Source: Sphingobacterium hungaricum
Lineage (GTDB): Bacteria; Bacteroidota; Bacteroidia; Sphingobacteriales; Sphingobacteriaceae
Direction: 5' to 3'
Assembly (NCBI RefSeq): GCF_015210005.1
Contig: NZ_MU158698.1
Location: 372,001-436,000 of the forward strand
Length of the DNA stretch: 64,000 nt
Positions 1 through 10,189 of the stretch are shown piece by piece. A program made the position numbers and the translations under genes. The notes under the pieces are model-generated. The model was not told where the DNA came from. It saw only the letters and a program-made list of their open reading frames with translations, and searched no databases. Position 1 is the stretch's first letter, and every line of letters begins with the position of its first letter.

Positions 1-143
1 CCAATATCAGCGATCGTCGAAGTTGGAGAAAGGTTGTAGGCGGAGACTAACCAACTCACAATTTCATTTGGATAATGTGGCCGATATTTCGCATAATCTT
101 CTGCCCTATCGCTAAATCTTTTTGTGCTATCGTGTTTAGACAT
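1..143 (-). CDS. Class I SAM-dependent methyltransferase, N-terminal fragment (cut by window edge)
   Basis: The minus strand opens with an ATG at 143 and stays open to the window edge, giving about 47 residues that begin MSKHDSTKRFSDRAEDYAKYR. The 'F..RA.DY.KYRP.YP' start followed by a segment ending in 'IADIG' matches the beginning of class I methyltransferases, where the D-I-G belongs to SAM-binding motif I. The rest of the gene lies beyond the window, so the substrate cannot be judged. It diverges from the SRPBCC gene that starts at 274. Confidence 0.7.
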   Translation of the reverse strand, partial: MSKHDSTKRFSDRAEDYAKYRPHYPNEIVSWLVSAYNLSPTSTIADI

Positions 144-273
144 ATCCCAAAGTTTAAGTTTTCATTCTAACAAAATAGTGTTTTTCATGTTAATAAGGTG
201 TAAAATAAAAATTATATCTTGAAAAACCCAAGCAAAGGATTCGCATCTTGCATATGATTTAATCGAATAGAAT

Positions 274-741
274 ATGAAAACATATCGCTTAACATTTGAA
301 CAATTTCTCCCAACAACTTTGGACAAAGCTTGGGATTATTTTTCCTCGCCATTCAATTTGGCCGAGATTACTCCGAGCGAGATGGCTTTTGATGTAAGAT
401 CACCATTAACTAAAGAAGACAAAATGTTTCCTGGCTTAATCATCAGTTATAAGGTTTCGCCTTTATTCGGGATTAAATTAAATTGGGTCACGGAGATTAC
501 GCACATTAAAGACAAATCCTATTTTGTCGATGAACAGCGCTTTGGACCTTTTGCCTTTTGGCATCATTTACATCAATTTCAAGAAGTCGACGGTGGTGTA
601 TTGATGCAAGATGTGTTGCATTATGCCATCGGATGGGGACCTGTAGGTATTCTGGCGAATGAAATGATCGTCTACAAAAAACTAAATCATATATTCAGTT
701 TTCGGCAGCAAAAAGTTGAAGAACTTTTTAAACCAGAATAA
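274..741 (+). CDS. SRPBCC (START-like) superfamily protein
   Basis: This 155-residue protein has the pattern of the SRPBCC ligand-binding fold: an N-terminal beta strand (YRLTFEQFLP), a helical region 'LDKAWDYFSSPFNLAEITP', alternating strands, and a long C-terminal helix around residues 125-150. The PF.LAEITP motif is typical of the group sometimes labelled 'cell division inhibitor' or cyclase/dehydrase-like. No ligand or enzymatic role can be assigned from sequence. It is a single-gene unit ending at a strong hairpin shared with the convergent icd gene. Confidence 0.7.
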   Translation: MKTYRLTFEQFLPTTLDKAWDYFSSPFNLAEITPSEMAFDVRSPLTKEDKMFPGLIISYKVSPLFGIKLNWVTEITHIKDKSYFVDEQRFGPFAFWHHLHQFQEVDGGVLMQDVLHYAIGWGPVGILANEMIVYKKLNHIFSFRQQKVEELFKPE

Positions 742-760
742 TCAACTGAAAAACAATAAA

Positions 761-792
761 AAAATCCTTGCAAGTTTCCCTGCAAGGATTTT
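761..792. terminator. Bidirectional intrinsic terminator between SRPBCC gene and icd
   Basis: A perfect 12-bp inverted repeat (761-772 with 781-792, arm AAAATCCTTGCA, 8-nt loop) has a T run on both strands, so it can end transcription of both convergent genes. Confidence 0.85.
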
Positions 793-813
793 TTACCTTT
801 TATTTGTTATTTT

Positions 814-3087
<2,274 letters not shown>

Positions 3088-3210
3088 TTAATTTGACATC
3101 CCTGCTTAAAAATCGCCTAAAGATAAGAAAATCATAGAGAAATAGGTCAATTTGATATGAATTTACCAACAGATTCGGTAAAGCCAAAGTCAATTTTTGT
3201 AAAGAAAAAA

Positions 3211-4191
3211 TTATTGAGATCGAAAATGCTTCATATTCCGCGTTACGTTTTCAGAAGTCCATTCGATTTCTTTTCGAAATGCCTCACTACGGATTGGGCA
3301 AGCCTCTACTTTGCAATAATGGCAGCATTCTGGCAAGCAGGGATCGGCATGTACAAAAAATTCCGTAGGCGACTGAAGACCCTTGTTCAACAGATGGTCA
3401 AAGTCAGAAATCCGGTCATGCACTTCCGTCAGCGTATAATAGTTTGGCAAGGTCACATGGCAATCGATATGAAGTTCATTCCCGTAACGTTGCACACGCA
3501 AATTATGCACATCAATCCAATCTTTTTTTCGGGCCTTATTTAATTCTTCGACGACTTCTTCTACGATTCCCAAATCAGATTCATCCATTAATCCGGATAT
3601 GGATTTGCGGAGCAATTTATAGCCATTGTACAGAATAAAACTTCCTAGGATAAAGGAAATCAAAATATCAATCCAAGGTAATTTTGTGAGTTGAATTAAA
3701 TACAGACCCACAATTAAGCCCAGCGAACTATACGCATCAACTTGCAAATGTTTACCGTCTGCTTCAATGGTCAATGATCGAATGGCCTTCCCTCTTTTCA
3801 TCAGGTAAAATCCCACGGCGAAATTGATTACTGCGGTGATTGCGATTAAGCCAATACCTTCGCTGATGTTCTGCAATTCGTTCGGAAAGAAAAAGTTGTA
3901 GCCTGCTTTGATCAATATAATCGAGCCAGCAATAAAAATCAATCCTCCTTCGACGAAAACTGAGAAAAATTCCACTTTCCCGTGTCCATAGGGATGATTT
4001 TCATCCTTTGGTTGCGAGGACAAATAAATGCTATAAAAAGCAAATGATGAGGCAATCACATTCACGATACTTTCGGCCGCATCCGTAAAAATTGCGTTAG
4101 AATCTGTAAGGAAATACGCAATAAACTTGACAAGCATTAATACAATACCTGTAAGCAACGATAAAAGAATAAGCCTTCTTTGCCTTGACAT
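3211..4191 (-). CDS. Cation diffusion facilitator transporter with Cys-rich C-terminal tail
   Basis: A CDF-family metal/proton antiporter of 326 residues from the ATG at 4191 (an upstream in-frame start at 4209 would place the start inside the promoter element). Six membrane segments are visible, with a first-site aspartate in 'FTDAAES' and the TM5 motif H148-x3-D152 (HLQVD). A cytoplasmic ferredoxin-like domain follows (about 205-285). The last 45 residues carry five cysteines (285, 289, 290, 293, 298) in a C-x3-CC-x2-C-x4-C arrangement that ordinary CDF proteins lack, suggesting an extra metal-binding or sensing site. Zn, Fe or Mn are all possible substrates; the sequence alone does not decide. 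Confidence 0.88.
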   Translation of the reverse strand: MSRQRRLILLSLLTGIVLMLVKFIAYFLTDSNAIFTDAAESIVNVIASSFAFYSIYLSSQPKDENHPYGHGKVEFFSVFVEGGLIFIAGSIILIKAGYNFFFPNELQNISEGIGLIAITAVINFAVGFYLMKRGKAIRSLTIEADGKHLQVDAYSSLGLIVGLYLIQLTKLPWIDILISFILGSFILYNGYKLLRKSISGLMDESDLGIVEEVVEELNKARKKDWIDVHNLRVQRYGNELHIDCHVTLPNYYTLTEVHDRISDFDHLLNKGLQSPTEFFVHADPCLPECCHYCKVEACPIRSEAFRKEIEWTSENVTRNMKHFRSQ

Positions 4192-4206
4192 ACGATAAAT
4201 AAAACA

Positions 4207-4214
4207 CAAACTTA
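4207..4214 (-). promoter_or_regulatory. -7 promoter element for the CDF transporter gene
   Basis: TAAGTTTG matches the Bacteroidota -7 consensus TAnnTTTG, 15 nt before the ATG at 4191. It supports that start over the one at 4209. Confidence 0.5.
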
Positions 4215-4260
4215 GGGAAAAGTATCTGCGCTTTTGAGAATCTCTCGATTAAATTTCTAA

Positions 4261-5244
4261 CTATACCTTATTTTTCGTAGGCTCTTCTTTTCCGTATCGC
4301 TGGGCAATCAAGGTGATGACGAAAATCTGAAAGGCATGATAAATCATCAAAGGAAGAAAATACAAACCAGCATTCGCTGAATTAGCGAATAAAAACTTCC
4401 CAAAAACAGAGCCGTGCGTCAGCGATTTCTTGGATCCGCAGAACAGCGCTGTAATTCGGTCTTCGCGATTAAAATGAAAAACTTTGGTGCAAAGCAAATC
4501 GATTAGCCCATATACCAAAAAGAAAAGTGCAATTACCCCGACAAAAATCCCGATTAGGTAGATTTTACCGATATTCTCAAAAACTCCGCTCGTAAAAGAT
4601 TCCGCAAATGACATGTACACAATCAACAGAATTACTGCTTTGTCAAACTTCGCTAAGGCTTTGCTGTATTTCGTTGCCCATTTCCCCCAATATTTTTGCA
4701 ACAATAAGCCTAAAATAATTGGAACAATAATTTCTTTGATCAATCCTAGATAGACATCGCCTAAAATATCGACATTTTCGAAATCGAGAAACAGGGACAT
4801 CCATAAAGGTGTGACAATGACGGCAATCAGTCCAGACAAACTCGCATTAAAAATCGCTGCAGGAATATTGCCTTTAGCAATGGATACCATAACGACCGAA
4901 GATGATACTGTCGACGGCAGAGCCGCCAAGAAGAAAAATGACAACCAAAATTGTTCTTGCATGTACGTTTGAACAAATGGCCTGAACGCTAATATGATTA
5001 ACGGAAATAAAATAAATGTGATGGATTGAATCAGCACATGAAGCTTCCAATTGCTCAGTCCAGTCTTGATGTCTGCAAAACTTAATTTTAATCCATAAAA
5101 AAAGAAAATCAAAGAAACACCGATCGTCGAAATGGTTTCCAACAGCTCTCCATTTTGAATCTCATTTAATTGAGGAAAAAGATAGGCTATGACAATAACC
5201 AGAAGCAAGGCGAGGATAAATCCGTCGATTTTTATTTTTTTCAT
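4261..5244 (-). CDS. Bile acid:sodium symporter family (SBF-like) transporter
   Basis: This 327-residue integral membrane protein has about ten hydrophobic segments and matches the SBF-like branch of the bile acid:Na+ symporter superfamily. Recognisable parts are 'FFFYGLKLSF' (about 47-56), 'LPSTVSSSVVMVSIAKGN' (about 109-126) with the family's crossover-helix polar motif, and 'CGSKKSLTHGSVFGK' (about 268-283). In bacteria such proteins move organic anions; the substrate is unknown here. It has its own promoter and ends about 70 bp before the CDF gene. Confidence 0.88.
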   Translation of the reverse strand: MKKIKIDGFILALLLVIVIAYLFPQLNEIQNGELLETISTIGVSLIFFFYGLKLSFADIKTGLSNWKLHVLIQSITFILFPLIILAFRPFVQTYMQEQFWLSFFFLAALPSTVSSSVVMVSIAKGNIPAAIFNASLSGLIAVIVTPLWMSLFLDFENVDILGDVYLGLIKEIIVPIILGLLLQKYWGKWATKYSKALAKFDKAVILLIVYMSFAESFTSGVFENIGKIYLIGIFVGVIALFFLVYGLIDLLCTKVFHFNREDRITALFCGSKKSLTHGSVFGKFLFANSANAGLYFLPLMIYHAFQIFVITLIAQRYGKEEPTKNKV

Positions 5245-5263
5245 CCTATGCGTTTAGAGCTTG

Positions 5264-5271
5264 CAAAGATA
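5264..5271 (-). promoter_or_regulatory. -7 promoter element for the SBF transporter gene
   Basis: TATCTTTG matches TAnnTTTG, 19 nt before the ATG at 5244, predicting a leader of roughly 15 nt. Confidence 0.5.
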
Positions 5272-5375
5272 AAAGAAATAAAATGGAGGAAATAGTAATT
5301 TAAAATATCATTAAAATGAAATGGAAATTATGACGATTTATTAAATTTTAAGCAGAAGGATTAAAAAGTATGTAA

Positions 5376-5383
5376 TATATTTG
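5376..5383 (+). promoter_or_regulatory. -7 promoter element for the aminotransferase gene (leaderless candidate)
   Basis: TATATTTG lies only 6 nt before the ATG at 5390. Transcription from this element would begin at or next to the start codon. Confidence 0.5.
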
Positions 5384-5389
5384 CATAAC

Positions 5390-6595
5390 ATGAGCACGAA
5401 AACGATATTATCTGATCGGATCAATAACTTATCCGAATCAGCTACGCTAAAAATGACAAAATTGGGTAGAGAGTTAGCTTCCCAAGGTATTAATGTAATC
5501 AGCTTAAGTGTTGGCGAGCCGGATTTTAACACGCCAGAACATGTAAAGGAAGCAGCAAAAGTAGCTTTAGACGAAAACTACACGCGCTACTCCCCTGTAC
5601 CTGGATATCCGGATTTGCGTCAGGCTATTGTGAACAAGCTGAAGAAAGAGAATAACTTAGATTATGATGTTTCTCAGATTGTCGTTTCGACAGGTGCGAA
5701 ACAATCATTGTCCAATGTGATTTTGACATTGATTAATCCAGGAGATGAAGTGATTATTCCGACTCCTTATTGGGTTTCTTATTCTGAAATGGTTGTTTTG
5801 GCTGAGGGAAAATCTGTTTTTATTGATACCGATATCGATTCGAATTTCAAAATAACTGCTGAACAATTGGCAGCAGCGATTACGCCTAAATCCAAAATCT
5901 TTATGTTTTCATCGCCTTGTAACCCTACAGGATCGGTGTATACAAAAGATGAGTTAGAGGCTTTAGTTAAGGTTTTTGAAAAGCATCCAGATATTTATAT
6001 TATTTCCGATGAGATTTATGAGCACATCAATTTTGTGGATCAGCACGAATCCATCGCTCAATTTGACAGCATTAAAGATCGCGTCATTATTGTAAATGGT
6101 TTTTCGAAAGCATTCGCAATGACAGGATGGCGTTTGGGATACATTGCAGCCAACAAAGAAATTGCCGCAGCGAATGACAAATTGCAAGGACAGACAACTT
6201 CTGGAACTTGTTCCATTTCGCAACGCGCAGGAATTGTTGCCTATGAGCAAGGATTGGAGACCGTAAATGTAATGAAAGAAGCTTTTGCTAGACGTCGTCA
6301 ATTAGTTTACGATTTATTAAATGCGATTCCAGGTGTCAAAACAAATTTACCTGATGGAGCTTTTTATTTCTTTCCAGAAATCAGCTCATTCTTTGGCAAA
6401 AAAGATGCTGACGGCAATGTAATCAAAGATTCTTCGGATTTAGCCTTATACTTATTGAACGTAGGCCATGTGGCAACCGTTGGAGGTGATTCATTTGGAA
6501 ACAACAATTACATCCGTTTATCCTATGCTGCATCGGATGATTCATTAAAAGAAGCGTTACGCAGAATCAAAGAAGCATTAGGAAAATTGAGTTAA
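5390..6595 (+). CDS. Pyridoxal-phosphate-dependent class I aminotransferase (aspartate aminotransferase type)
   Basis: A 401-residue fold-type I aminotransferase, most like the Thermus/Bacillus-type aspartate aminotransferases. It shows 'SLSVGEPDFNTP' near the start, 'STGAKQSL' (PLP phosphate contacts), 'SSPCNPTGSVY', 'ISDEIYEHI', and the Schiff-base lysine K240 in 'NGFSKAFAMTGWRLGY'. A conserved arginine for the substrate carboxylate is in 'NYIRLSYA' near the C terminus. The ATG at 5390 is chosen over an in-frame TTG at 5381, which overlaps the promoter element. It stands alone and ends at a hairpin terminator. Confidence 0.93.
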   Translation: MSTKTILSDRINNLSESATLKMTKLGRELASQGINVISLSVGEPDFNTPEHVKEAAKVALDENYTRYSPVPGYPDLRQAIVNKLKKENNLDYDVSQIVVSTGAKQSLSNVILTLINPGDEVIIPTPYWVSYSEMVVLAEGKSVFIDTDIDSNFKITAEQLAAAITPKSKIFMFSSPCNPTGSVYTKDELEALVKVFEKHPDIYIISDEIYEHINFVDQHESIAQFDSIKDRVIIVNGFSKAFAMTGWRLGYIAANKEIAAANDKLQGQTTSGTCSISQRAGIVAYEQGLETVNVMKEAFARRRQLVYDLLNAIPGVKTNLPDGAFYFFPEISSFFGKKDADGNVIKDSSDLALYLLNVGHVATVGGDSFGNNNYIRLSYAASDDSLKEALRRIKEALGKLS

Positions 6596-6614
6596 AATTT
6601 AAATATTCCAATTT

Positions 6615-6645
6615 AAAAGCCTGAAAATATTTTTTTCAGGCTTTT
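6615..6645 (+). terminator. Intrinsic terminator after the aminotransferase gene
   Basis: A 13-bp stem (6615-6627 with 6633-6645, arm AAAAGCCTGAAAA) with a T-rich tail sits 20 bp after the stop codon. Confidence 0.8.
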
Positions 6646-6759
6646 TGGTTTACAGTCATTTTCTTTATGATTTAGACGAAATGCAATATTTATGAAAAAT
6701 TCTTATTTTTATATATAAATTGAAGTTTAAAAAACTTATCGTTAAGATTTTTTAGAGAT

Positions 6760-7014
6760 ATGGGAACTAAATTAATTTTAGAGATTGATAACGACATCAT
6801 TGTACGTGCAAAAAAATATGCTTCAAAAAAAAATGTAAGTCTTTCTTTAATAATTGAAAATTATCTTGATTCGTTAACTTATTTGAAAGACAAAGATTTA
6901 GAAGTATCTCCTTTTGTCAAAAGTATTACAAATGGTGAAAGTATCCCCGAAGACTATGACGTTAAAAAGGAGCGAAAAGATTTTACTAGCTATCTAGAAA
7001 AAAAGCATCAATGA
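6760..7014 (+). CDS. DUF6364-type antitoxin of a PIN toxin-antitoxin pair
   Basis: This 84-residue protein starts with a ribbon-helix-helix-like segment: a strand 'LILEIDNDIIVRAKKYASKKNVSLSLIIENYL' of about 35 residues, the pattern of DUF6364 proteins. A charged, likely disordered C-terminal part (residues 50-84) would wrap the toxin. It lies directly upstream of a PIN-domain gene, with the antitoxin stop codon 1 nt before the toxin start, so the two are translationally coupled. Such antitoxins usually repress their own promoter as a complex with the toxin. Confidence 0.82.
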   Translation: MGTKLILEIDNDIIVRAKKYASKKNVSLSLIIENYLDSLTYLKDKDLEVSPFVKSITNGESIPEDYDVKKERKDFTSYLEKKHQ

Positions 7015-7015
7015 A

Positions 7016-7438
7016 GTGCAAAAACTATTCTTAGACACGAATATTTTATTAGATTTCCTTGGGGAAAGAAAGCTTTTTTATGAACCCTCTGCAAAAATTC
7101 TAACATTAGCAGATAGAAAAATTGTGAAAATTTATACATCACCCACTTCAATCACTAATGCTCATTACGTATTAAGTAAATTTGAAGATTCGAAATCATC
7201 GTTGCAAAAATTAAGAAATTTCAAATTGTTATGTGAAGTATCTATTATGAACAATGATGTCGTAGAGAAGGCACTATATTCAAATTTCAGAGATTTCGAA
7301 GATGCTATGCAATACTTCAGTGCATTGGAAACTGAATGTGACATCTTGATAACCAGAAATGAGAAAGATTATAAAAATGCTTTAATCCCTGTAATGAATG
7401 CACAAAAGTATCTTGAAAAGTATATACAAGACCGTTAA
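7016..7438 (+). CDS. PIN-domain ribonuclease toxin
   Basis: This 140-residue protein is a PIN-domain (VapC-like) endoribonuclease. The conserved acidic residues are visible: D7 in 'LFLDTNILLDFL', the D93/E95/D96 cluster in 'RDFEDAMQY', and the C-terminal 'DILITRNEKDY' with D118, which together bind Mg2+. The start is GTG at 7016; the nearby ATG at 7011 is out of frame. Its expression likely depends on translation of the upstream antitoxin. The gene ends at one of the strongest hairpins in the window. Confidence 0.87.
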   Translation: MQKLFLDTNILLDFLGERKLFYEPSAKILTLADRKIVKIYTSPTSITNAHYVLSKFEDSKSSLQKLRNFKLLCEVSIMNNDVVEKALYSNFRDFEDAMQYFSALETECDILITRNEKDYKNALIPVMNAQKYLEKYIQDR

Positions 7439-7477
7439 AGCAAAAGGCTGAAAATTAAATTTTCAGCCTTTTGCTTT
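7437..7477. terminator. Bidirectional terminator between PIN toxin and glgC
   Basis: A nearly perfect 20-bp inverted repeat (arm AAAGCAAAAGGCTGAAAATT, one-base formal centre) overlaps the toxin stop and serves both the toxin and the convergent glgC. Confidence 0.85.
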
Positions 7478-7496
7478 ACAATAAATTCTATTTTAT

Positions 7497-8768
7497 CTAA
7501 CAGCCAATGGTAACCCCATTTGCAATTACTGCTTCTTTTTTAACGACGACAATTCCATCGACAACCGAATGTGTCTTATAATCACCTTCCACTAAATGCT
7601 TCCCTCCTTTTATTCGGACATCATTTCCAATACGGCAATTTTTATCCAAAATCGCATTTTCAATGTAACAACGTTCTCCGACTCCAACTGGCGGCGGCGC
7701 TTGCGAAGTTGTCATTTCAATGACTTCGTCCAATTGCTCATAATAATCGCTACCCATCATATAAGTCGATTTAATAACCGTACCGTTTCCTATTCGCGAA
7801 CGAACGCCAATAACAGAGCGATCGATCTTATCGCCACTGACAATACAGCCATCTGCAATAATCGCATTGTTCAATGTTGTTCCCGACACTTTAGACGGCG
7901 GCAACATGCGCGCACGCGTGAACACGGTTTCATTAAACAAATCAAATGAAGGAATATCATCCGTTAAGCCGATGTTCGCTTCAAAAAAGGATGCTATGGT
8001 TCCGATATCAGTCCAATATCCGTCAAATTGATAACTCAATACACGTTTTTCGCCAATCGACTCAGGAATAATTTCTTTTCCAAAATCCATCCCAGGATTA
8101 TCTGCCAAAATCTGCTTTAAAACCCCTTTAGAAAAAACATAAATCCCCATCGAAGCCAAATAATTCCTGCCCTTCTTTTGCATATCCGGAGAAACTTCCG
8201 AACTCCAATCTGGCAATAAATCAGAACTAGGTTTTTCGATAAAAGAGGTAATTTCGTTATCCTCATTGGACTTCAAAATTCCAAATCCCGTCGCTTCCCG
8301 CTCATGCACAGGAATTGTCGCAATAGTTATTTCACTTCCATTCTCGACGTGAAAATCCACCAACGCTGCATAATCCATTTGATACAATTGATCGCCAGAA
8401 AGGATCAATACGTAATCGTAATCGACGTTATGCAAGTTTTTCTGCGTTCTTCTAACCGCATCGGCAGTTCCTTCGAACCAACGGTCGCCATCAGCGGTTT
8501 GTTCGGCTGCCAAAATATCGACAAAACCTTTACTGAAAATACTGAAATTATATGAATTTTTGATGTGCTTATTCAGCGAAGCTGAATTGTATTGCGTAAG
8601 CACAAAAATCTTGTTGTATCCAGAATTCAAACAATTTGAAATCGGGATATCTACTAAACGATACTTCCCTGCAATTGGAACTGCAGGTTTTGAACGTTGA
8701 TCTGTCAATGGAAACAAACGAGTTCCTCGACCTCCACCTAAAACGATTGAAACTACTTTATGCGCCAT
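7497..8768 (-). CDS. glgC: Glucose-1-phosphate adenylyltransferase
   Basis: GlgC makes ADP-glucose from glucose-1-phosphate and ATP, the committed step of glycogen synthesis. The 423-residue protein has the nucleotidyltransferase signature 'GGGRGTRLFPLT' at 12-23 with 'RSKPAVPIAGKYRLVDIPISN', 'ILSGDQLYQMDY' (metal-binding aspartate), and 'SFIEKP', followed by a left-handed beta-helix domain in the last ~130 residues where allosteric effectors bind. It is the last gene of the GH31-glgB-glgA-glgC operon, 1 bp downstream of glgA. Confidence 0.96.
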   Translation of the reverse strand: MAHKVVSIVLGGGRGTRLFPLTDQRSKPAVPIAGKYRLVDIPISNCLNSGYNKIFVLTQYNSASLNKHIKNSYNFSIFSKGFVDILAAEQTADGDRWFEGTADAVRRTQKNLHNVDYDYVLILSGDQLYQMDYAALVDFHVENGSEITIATIPVHEREATGFGILKSNEDNEITSFIEKPSSDLLPDWSSEVSPDMQKKGRNYLASMGIYVFSKGVLKQILADNPGMDFGKEIIPESIGEKRVLSYQFDGYWTDIGTIASFFEANIGLTDDIPSFDLFNETVFTRARMLPPSKVSGTTLNNAIIADGCIVSGDKIDRSVIGVRSRIGNGTVIKSTYMMGSDYYEQLDEVIEMTTSQAPPPVGVGERCYIENAILDKNCRIGNDVRIKGGKHLVEGDYKTHSVVDGIVVVKKEAVIANGVTIGC

Positions 8769-8769
8769 A

Positions 8770-10185
8770 TTAATTAAGTATTCGGTTATACAATTCTACA
8801 TATTTTGCGGCCGATTGATCCCATGAGAAATCAAGTTCCATTGCCATTTTCCTCGTTTTATCCAACGAGGGTTTATCTTCCACCAAGCCCAATGCTCGTT
8901 CAATCGCAACGACTGCTTCATCTGCATTGACTTCGTCAAAGACAAATCCATAGCCATTATTTTCAACATCAATAACCGTATCTTTTAATCCACCTGTATT
9001 TCTAACGATGGGCAAGGTACCATATTTCAATGCATACAATTGGTTCAAGCCGCAAGGCTCTACTCGGGACGGCATAATCAGCAAATCCGCCGCAGCATAA
9101 ACTTCATGCGCTAAGCTTTCATTGTAGCCAAAGAAACAAGCAAACTTACCGACGTAGTCCGGCAGTAGGTTTTCAAGACCTTCTTTAGTTTCTGCTTCTC
9201 CCGAACCTAATATAAAAATAATTAAATTATTATTTGCATTAGAAAATAGTTTCTTTATAATAGACGGTAAAATATCGGCTCCTTTCTCTCCAGCAAAACG
9301 CCCGATATAAGCCATTAAGGGTTTTGAAGGATCTAAACCATATTTTTTTGCAAATGCCTTTTTGCTATCCGTCTTACCTTTTTTGACACCTTTGATAGTG
9401 TAGTTTGGTGAGATTAAAGTGTCGGTCGCAGGGTTCCAAATATCGGTATCTATGCCATTCACAATGCCATAGCCCTTTGACCGTTCAGCATAAAACAATT
9501 GATCCAATCCATTCGCCTCGTTAAACAATTCTTTCAAATACCCTTCTGAAACAGTCGTGTAGCTATCACAGCATTTGATGGCCGTGGCCAATGGATTGAT
9601 AAAACCATCCCAATCCAGCAAACCCCATTTCCAGGTATCAAACTGAGGAAGCAAAATCCCTTTATTCCAATTTACGGTTCCATGGTATTGTCCATTATGG
9701 ACTGTCGCAATTGTTTTTACAACGTTAAAACTTCGGAACTCTTCCGTATGTTTTGTCAAGAAAGGAATCAATCCGACGTGATGATCATGACAATGCATTA
9801 CATCAGGCATTATGCCATTTGTTTTTAAGTAATGTAACGACGCATGCTGAAAAGCGATCCATTGTTCCGCTTCATCCGGATACATATACACTTCATCGCG
9901 GTCTAATTTTCCAGGGATTTTAACCAAATAGACCGGAAACCCGAGTACATCATCCTTCTCCTTTAGAATTTCATAGTTTAACAATTCGGATCCTTGATAA
10001 ATCGCACCGGTAGCTACAAGATCAAATTCATGATTTTGAACGAAAGGTTTGTTGTACCAGGGCATAATTAAGCTCGCATCGATACCTAATTTCCGTTGGT
10101 ATTTAGGCAATGCGCCAACAACATCTGCTAAGCCCCCAACTTTCGCAATCGGGTAACATTCTACACTAAAATGAATTACTTTCAT
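8770..10185 (-). CDS. glgA: Glycogen synthase (ADP-glucose starch/glycogen glucosyltransferase)
   Basis: A GT5 glycogen synthase of 471 residues from the ATG at 10185, which elongates alpha-1,4-glucan from ADP-glucose. The N-terminal ADP-glucose motif K-V-G-G-L is in 'YPIAKVGGLADVVGALPKY'; the C-terminal GT-B domain has 'YIGRFAGEKGADIL' and the catalytic region 'PSRVEPCGLNQLYALKYGTLPIVRNTGGL'. An upstream in-frame ATG at 10218 would overlap the end of glgB; MKVIHFSVEC is the family's normal start, so 10185 is preferred. glgB ends 4 bp upstream, indicating translational coupling. Confidence 0.95.
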   Translation of the reverse strand: MKVIHFSVECYPIAKVGGLADVVGALPKYQRKLGIDASLIMPWYNKPFVQNHEFDLVATGAIYQGSELLNYEILKEKDDVLGFPVYLVKIPGKLDRDEVYMYPDEAEQWIAFQHASLHYLKTNGIMPDVMHCHDHHVGLIPFLTKHTEEFRSFNVVKTIATVHNGQYHGTVNWNKGILLPQFDTWKWGLLDWDGFINPLATAIKCCDSYTTVSEGYLKELFNEANGLDQLFYAERSKGYGIVNGIDTDIWNPATDTLISPNYTIKGVKKGKTDSKKAFAKKYGLDPSKPLMAYIGRFAGEKGADILPSIIKKLFSNANNNLIIFILGSGEAETKEGLENLLPDYVGKFACFFGYNESLAHEVYAAADLLIMPSRVEPCGLNQLYALKYGTLPIVRNTGGLKDTVIDVENNGYGFVFDEVNADEAVVAIERALGLVEDKPSLDKTRKMAMELDFSWDQSAAKYVELYNRILN

Positions 10186-10189
10186 AAAT

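Noticed and set aside
3157..3638. Plus-strand open frames opposite the CDF gene
   Set aside because: Antisense shadows of a well-supported transporter gene.
5341..5532. Minus-strand 63-codon frame at the aminotransferase start
   Set aside because: It overlaps the promoter and the first codons of the aminotransferase; no coding features.
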